A stretch of 64,000 nucleotides of DNA, from the NCBI GenBank assembly GCA_050633665.1, contig JBOEGY010000006.1, forward strand, positions 310,001 through 374,000, in the 5' to 3' direction. This document shows positions 60,467-64,000 of the stretch, in pieces. The notes under the pieces are model-generated. The model was not told the origin of the DNA. It did no database searches and was given only the letters and a program-made list of their open reading frames with translations. This DNA comes from JAUIAI01 sp050633665. GTDB taxonomy: Bacteria; Pseudomonadota; Gammaproteobacteria; Burkholderiales; Burkholderiaceae_E. Numbering within the stretch: position 1 is the first letter of the stretch; every line of letters starts with the position of its first letter. Position numbers and translations under genes: made by a program.

Positions 60467-61228
60467 CTATGCGTTTGTCGGCTGAGCGGCCGATGCCGTT
60501 GGCGGTTTCTGAAAGAAGCCCATCAGGTTACCCACCAGCGGCAATGGCGCAACCCGATGCGCAAAATCGAGCACACCATACAGCGCTGCATTGCCGGCAA
60601 AGTAAGACGGGTTCGAGCGAAACAGAAACGAGCGGTTAGTCCAGCCCTGGAACGCGTCCTGCAACAGACGCCGGGTATTCATCCGGTAGACGGTGGGGAA
60701 CACATCTTCGGGTTTGCGATCAGGCTGCAAGACTTTTAACACCCGCCGGTGCGAGTGGTTGGCAAACAGACGGGCCCCGATCGACACATAGTGAAACTTG
60801 TGCGGCGTGCGCGCACAAAACCAGCCGCCGGGCTTGAGCACCCGTGATAACTCGGCCACAAACCCGGCCGGGTCCTCGACATGTTCCAGCACAAAATCGC
60901 AAACAATCACATCGACTGATTCGTCATCCAGCGGCAGTTCATGAGACGACGCATGCAGCGTCTCGTCGGCCGCCCGGTTGTCAAGAACGGCCGGGTCGAC
61001 ATCGATGGCAATAATTTTGCCGGCAGCCGGCCGGAGCGTGCGAATTTCTCGCCGGATGGTGCTGGTTTCATCTTCAAACCAGCCGGCGCGCCCGGCGCCA
61101 AGATCGACCACCACACCGTTTTCCGGCAGGACGCTGCGCACCCGCAGATAGAAATCAATCGTGCCGTCGTTGGGCTGAAAACCGCCCGGATATGAGAATT
61201 GCGCGGTGGAACTCATCTCGCCAGTCAC
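60467..61228 (-). CDS. Class I SAM-dependent methyltransferase
   Basis: A 253-residue methyltransferase of the Methyltransf_11 type. GVVVDLGAGRAGWFEDETST is the SAM loop, KIIAIDVDPAVLDNRAADE is motif II, SVDVIVCDFVLEHVEDPAGF and LSRVLKPGGWFCARTPHKFH are motifs III and IV. It lies between the WecA-like gene and slmA and is probably part of the polysaccharide set. Target unknown. A GCCCC/GGGGC hairpin occurs in the 97-base gap before it, without a U-run. Confidence 0.82.
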   Translation of the reverse strand: MTGEMSSTAQFSYPGGFQPNDGTIDFYLRVRSVLPENGVVVDLGAGRAGWFEDETSTIRREIRTLRPAAGKIIAIDVDPAVLDNRAADETLHASSHELPLDDESVDVIVCDFVLEHVEDPAGFVAELSRVLKPGGWFCARTPHKFHYVSIGARLFANHSHRRVLKVLQPDRKPEDVFPTVYRMNTRRLLQDAFQGWTNRSFLFRSNPSYFAGNAALYGVLDFAHRVAPLPLVGNLMGFFQKPPTASAAQPTNA

Positions 61229-61325
61229 CTTTTTGAGGCAAATGCCCCGTCAGGGGCTTATAGGCGATCATAGCGGGTCACCCGGCGGGCGCCGGGAATT
61301 AGCGCACATCTCGGGGTAAACCGGG

Positions 61326-62561
61326 TTAGTTGCCCGGGCGAGACTCCGCTACCGGCTTGAAACCGTTCGGGTTGCTGGGCGCCTCATCAAAAGTGCCCAG
61401 CACCGTATGGGCTTCGATATCAATCGTGACCGGGTCATCGGCCGATGCGGTCTGATCTGCCGTGCTCCAGTGAGCGATGTTCTCCTTGTTGAGCGACCGC
61501 GTCGTCCAGAATGACATCGCCGTTATCGCGTACACCGCAAACGCGCCACAAAACGCCCAGAACAACAGAAAGTCCGGCACGCCCAGATACCAGGCGACGA
61601 CGCCGATCGTGGCGGCGGCAACCGAAAGCCCGTGCGTAATCATCACCGCCTGACCCACCGTAAACTGCTGCTCTTTAAGCCAGTGATAAAGGCGGTATTT
61701 GTCTGCCGCGCTCCAGTGCGAGCCGGCCAATACCCGGCGCAAGACATAAAATAGCAAATCGGTCAGTGGAATGGCCACCAGCCAGAGCAGGCCGCCCAGC
61801 CCGATCCCGGCCTCGCCGAAACCGGCATGCACTTGCAGGCCAAGCCAGCCGACCAGCAACCCGAGCATCATCGCCCCGGCGCTGCCCAGGTAAACGGCAG
61901 CAAGGCGTCGCCCCGGGCGGCGGAAGGTATAAAACGCCAGCCCCAGTAATGCGCCAATCATTGACAGGGAAACCACCGCAAAACCGGGCAGTGGCCAGGC
62001 CGCCGAGCCCTGCCCGGCGAGAATCGCGGCCACCACCGTCAACGCAATCGTACTGATCAAAGCCTGCCCATCGCACAAGCCGTCGGCCCGGTCAATCGTG
62101 CGAAACCCCAGCGCTATCACGCCAACAATGGCCACCGTGGCCGGGACGGAAAAAATCCACAATGGAATTTCAAACGGGCCAAACACCGGGCCGGTTGTGG
62201 TGATCATCTGTTGGCCGCCAATCACGGCGGCGGCTGCCGCACCGGCCATGCCCAGAAACCAGAAGCGGCGCCGAATGGGTGCGCGATCTTCGGCCACGCC
62301 AAACAGAAAGACAATCACCATCCCGATGGCCAGGCCGATTGTTTCAACCGGCCAGGCGGAAAACAACGCCGCGGCTATCAACCCGAGCAAGACGGCAATA
62401 CCGCCCACAAAAGGAACCGGCGGCATCACCACGTGGCGCACGGCGCGCTTGTTTTCATAGACCCAGCCATAGTGCAGGCCGAGCGCAGCCAGCGGTACCA
62501 CGCTGGCAAGCACCACAACGAACGCAATTAACGCGGCAGGGAGGTATTGGATCCAGATCAT
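61326..62561 (-). CDS. WecA/MraY-family polyprenyl-phosphate sugar-1-P transferase (divergent motifs)
   Basis: A 411-residue membrane protein with about 11 helices and the topology of the WecA/MraY (GT4 phosphotransferase) family. RHVVMPPVPFVGGIAVLLGL is the first conserved loop. The usual Asp-Asp (GxxDD) appears as GVAEDR (Glu91-Asp92), and the normal N-x-x-N-x-x-D-G-x-DGL motif as GFRTIDRADGLCDG (152-165), losing both Asn. HWSAADKYRLYHWL replaces the HxHH loop. It may have a changed substrate or reduced activity. It is divergent from the WbpB-like gene. Confidence 0.75.
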   Translation of the reverse strand: MIWIQYLPAALIAFVVVLASVVPLAALGLHYGWVYENKRAVRHVVMPPVPFVGGIAVLLGLIAAALFSAWPVETIGLAIGMVIVFLFGVAEDRAPIRRRFWFLGMAGAAAAAVIGGQQMITTTGPVFGPFEIPLWIFSVPATVAIVGVIALGFRTIDRADGLCDGQALISTIALTVVAAILAGQGSAAWPLPGFAVVSLSMIGALLGLAFYTFRRPGRRLAAVYLGSAGAMMLGLLVGWLGLQVHAGFGEAGIGLGGLLWLVAIPLTDLLFYVLRRVLAGSHWSAADKYRLYHWLKEQQFTVGQAVMITHGLSVAAATIGVVAWYLGVPDFLLFWAFCGAFAVYAITAMSFWTTRSLNKENIAHWSTADQTASADDPVTIDIEAHTVLGTFDEAPSNPNGFKPVAESRPGN

Positions 62562-62771
62562 CAGAGCAGTCGCAGTTTATTAGTAGAGTCGGGCAAAGCG
62601 GTTTATCGCCTCGCTCACTGTCAACAGGGTAGCCCGGCGCCTTAAACCTGGCCAGCAGTTTAACGGTTGTTGTGACCTGCCCGGTGGCAGAGCGCAACAA
62701 CCGCAAACCGATGCCGGGTTGCCATACTTGGTTGATAACTCTCTGCGCGGACCGCCCTGGCGCCATGCGAA

Positions 62772-63833
62772 ATGTATAACTATCCAGCTCCGATTACTGA
62801 CCGAAAAATCCGCTTTGCCGTGATTGGTTGCGGTCGTATCTCGAACAATCATCTGGCCGCGCTCAAAGCGCACAACGAACAGGCTGAACTGGTCGCCGTC
62901 TGTGATGTGGATGCAGCCGCTCGCGCGGCAGCCGCCACCGGCAGCGGCGCGCGGCCGTATGGGAGCATCCGAGAGATGCTGGCAGGCGAGCGGCCCGATG
63001 TTGGCGTGCTTGCCACGCCATCCGGCCTGCATCCGAATCAGGCGATAGAGCTGGCCACCGCCGGCGTCAATGTCATGACCGAAAAGCCCATGGCAACCAA
63101 CTGGGCCGACGGCAAACGCATGGTGACTGCCTGCGACCAGGCCGGCGTGCGTTTGTTTGTGGTCAAGCAAAACCGCCGCAATGCCACCTTGCAAGCGCTC
63201 AAGCGCGCGATGGAGCAGGGCCGGTTTGGTCGCATCTACATGGTGAATGTCAACGTCTTCTGGACCCGCCCGCAGGCCTATTATGACAGCGCCAAATGGC
63301 GCGGCACCTGGGAATACGACGGCGGTGCGTTCATGAACCAGGCCAGTCACTACATTGACTTGCTGGACTGGCTGATCGGCCCGGTAGAGTCGGTACAGGC
63401 CTACACCGCCACCCTGGATCGCAACATCCAGGTGGAAGACAGCGGCGTGATCAGCCTGCGCTGGCGGTCCGGGGCACTGGGCACCGTCAATGCCACCATG
63501 CTGACCTATCCCAAAAACCTGGAAGGCAGCATCACCATCCTGGGCGAACACGGCACGGTCAAAGTCGGTGGCGTGGCCGTCAATGAAATCACCCACTGGG
63601 AGTTTGCCGATACCCGCCCTGAGGACGAACAAGTGCGCAGCGCCAGCTACCAGACCGACTCCGTCTATGGCTTTGGTCACCCGGCGTTTTACGAAGACGT
63701 GATCAAAGCCTTGCGTGGCGAACCGGTTGTGACCACCGATGGCCGCGAAGGGCTTAAATCGCTGGAGTTGCTGGTAGCCTCGTACCTGTCGGCCCGCGAC
63801 GGCAAACGGGTCTCGTTGCCGCTGGACTATTGA
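62772..63833 (+). CDS. Gfo/Idh/MocA oxidoreductase, WbpB/WlbA-like
   Basis: A 353-residue NAD-dependent dehydrogenase. N-terminal RFAVIGCGRISNNHLAAL is the Rossmann loop; VLATPSGLHPNQAIELATAG and VMTEKPMATNWADGKRMV hold the EKP motif. The C-terminal domain has RGTWEYDGGAFMNQASHYID (catalytic Asp/His region). The downstream gene is a WbpD-like acetyltransferase, so it probably oxidises the 3-position of UDP-GlcNAcA on the way to 2,3-diacetamido sugars. Confidence 0.85.
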   Translation: MYNYPAPITDRKIRFAVIGCGRISNNHLAALKAHNEQAELVAVCDVDAAARAAAATGSGARPYGSIREMLAGERPDVGVLATPSGLHPNQAIELATAGVNVMTEKPMATNWADGKRMVTACDQAGVRLFVVKQNRRNATLQALKRAMEQGRFGRIYMVNVNVFWTRPQAYYDSAKWRGTWEYDGGAFMNQASHYIDLLDWLIGPVESVQAYTATLDRNIQVEDSGVISLRWRSGALGTVNATMLTYPKNLEGSITILGEHGTVKVGGVAVNEITHWEFADTRPEDEQVRSASYQTDSVYGFGHPAFYEDVIKALRGEPVVTTDGREGLKSLELLVASYLSARDGKRVSLPLDY

Positions 63834-63835
63834 CC

Positions 63836-64000
63836 ATGACCGTGACGGTACACCCCAGCGCCATCATTGACGAAGGCGCCACCATCGGCGCCGGTACCAA
63901 AGTCTGGCACTGGAGCCATATCAGCAGCGGCGCGGTCATTGGCAGCGCTTGCTCGTTTGGGCAAAACGTTTACGTGGCCAATGACGTGAGCATCGGCAAC
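63836..64000 (+). CDS. WbpD/WlbB-like sugar acetyltransferase (5' part)
   Basis: The first 55 codons of a gene running off the right edge. It starts MTVTVHPSAIIDEGATIGAG and continues KVWHWSHISSGAVIGSACSF with GQNVYVANDVSIGN. This is a left-handed beta-helix (hexapeptide) acyltransferase and matches the start of WbpD/WlbB, which acetylate the 3-amino group of UDP-2-acetamido-3-amino uronic acid. It begins two bases after the WbpB-like stop. Confidence 0.85.
   Translation, partial: MTVTVHPSAIIDEGATIGAGTKVWHWSHISSGAVIGSACSFGQNVYVANDVSIGN

Noticed and set aside
62580..63680. 366-residue minus-strand open frame
   Set aside because: It is antisense to the WbpB-like gene, which carries a full set of Gfo/Idh/MocA motifs.

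Overview
This window is a stretch of bacterial chromosome, GC-rich by eye (about 60%), that most resembles a betaproteobacterium, probably Burkholderiales. The evidence is the combination of gene order and protein details: ahcY-tlyA-metF behind an S-adenosylhomocysteine (SAH) riboswitch; metK, two LpxL-like acyltransferases, dapF, DUF484 and xerC; a COG0523 GTPase, a one-cysteine DksA, a STAS protein and hslVU, with HslV carrying a short MEQYHG propeptide; and the argB / pyrimidine 5'-nucleotidase / slmA neighbourhood. No rRNA, tRNA, prophage, insertion sequence or CRISPR array was found. A 6-base run of N at 20435-20440 is an assembly gap flanked by a perfect inverted repeat.

Layout. 1-5.6 kb: a partial envelope protein, a TSUP exporter, a SpoIIAA-like protein, a MalY/PatB aminotransferase, an MFS transporter and ubiB. 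5.7-13.8 kb: ttcA, a pteridine reductase, a MidA-type methyltransferase, DUF2905, cca, an NDUFA9-like protein, slt and 5-formyltetrahydrofolate cyclo-ligase. 13.8-16.8 kb: an EAL protein and a degenerate HD-GYP protein (c-di-GMP signalling). 16.9-23.6 kb: a methyl-cycle block (metF, tlyA, ahcY, metK) plus an MscS channel and a lipoprotein; ahcY has an SAH riboswitch and metK has a structured leader able to hide its own Shine-Dalgarno sequence. 23.6-34.1 kb: lipid A acyltransferases, dapF, DUF484, xerC, COG0523 GTPase, dksA, STAS protein, hslV, hslU. 34.2-38.7 kb: envelope proteins, namely an internally duplicated exported protein, a carbonic-anhydrase-like protein with an altered zinc site, and a CsgG/lipoprotein/DUF4810/DUF799 operon.

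38.7-64 kb is dominated by surface polysaccharide biosynthesis: UDP-GlcNAc 2-epimerase and a polyprenyl-phosphate sugar transferase; then, beyond argB, a flippase, a polymerase/ligase, two FkbM methyltransferases, three glycosyltransferases, a polysaccharide deacetylase, a formyltransferase, acetyl/acyltransferases, a two-domain 'sporadic carbohydrate cluster' fusion, and two paralogous putative glycan hydrolases near the two ends of the locus. After pyrimidine nucleotidase and slmA the sugar genes resume: a methyltransferase, a divergent WecA-like transferase, and WbpB- and WbpD-like genes running off the right edge. The polysaccharide locus appears to have been inserted between argB and the pyrimidine nucleotidase/slmA pair.

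The most noteworthy items are the paralogous GH56-like proteins, the oxygenase/LIC12192-type fusion, the metK leader with competing helices, and several enzymes with altered signature residues (carbonic anhydrase, HD-GYP, WecA-like). All functional calls rest on motif reading alone; no database search was run.
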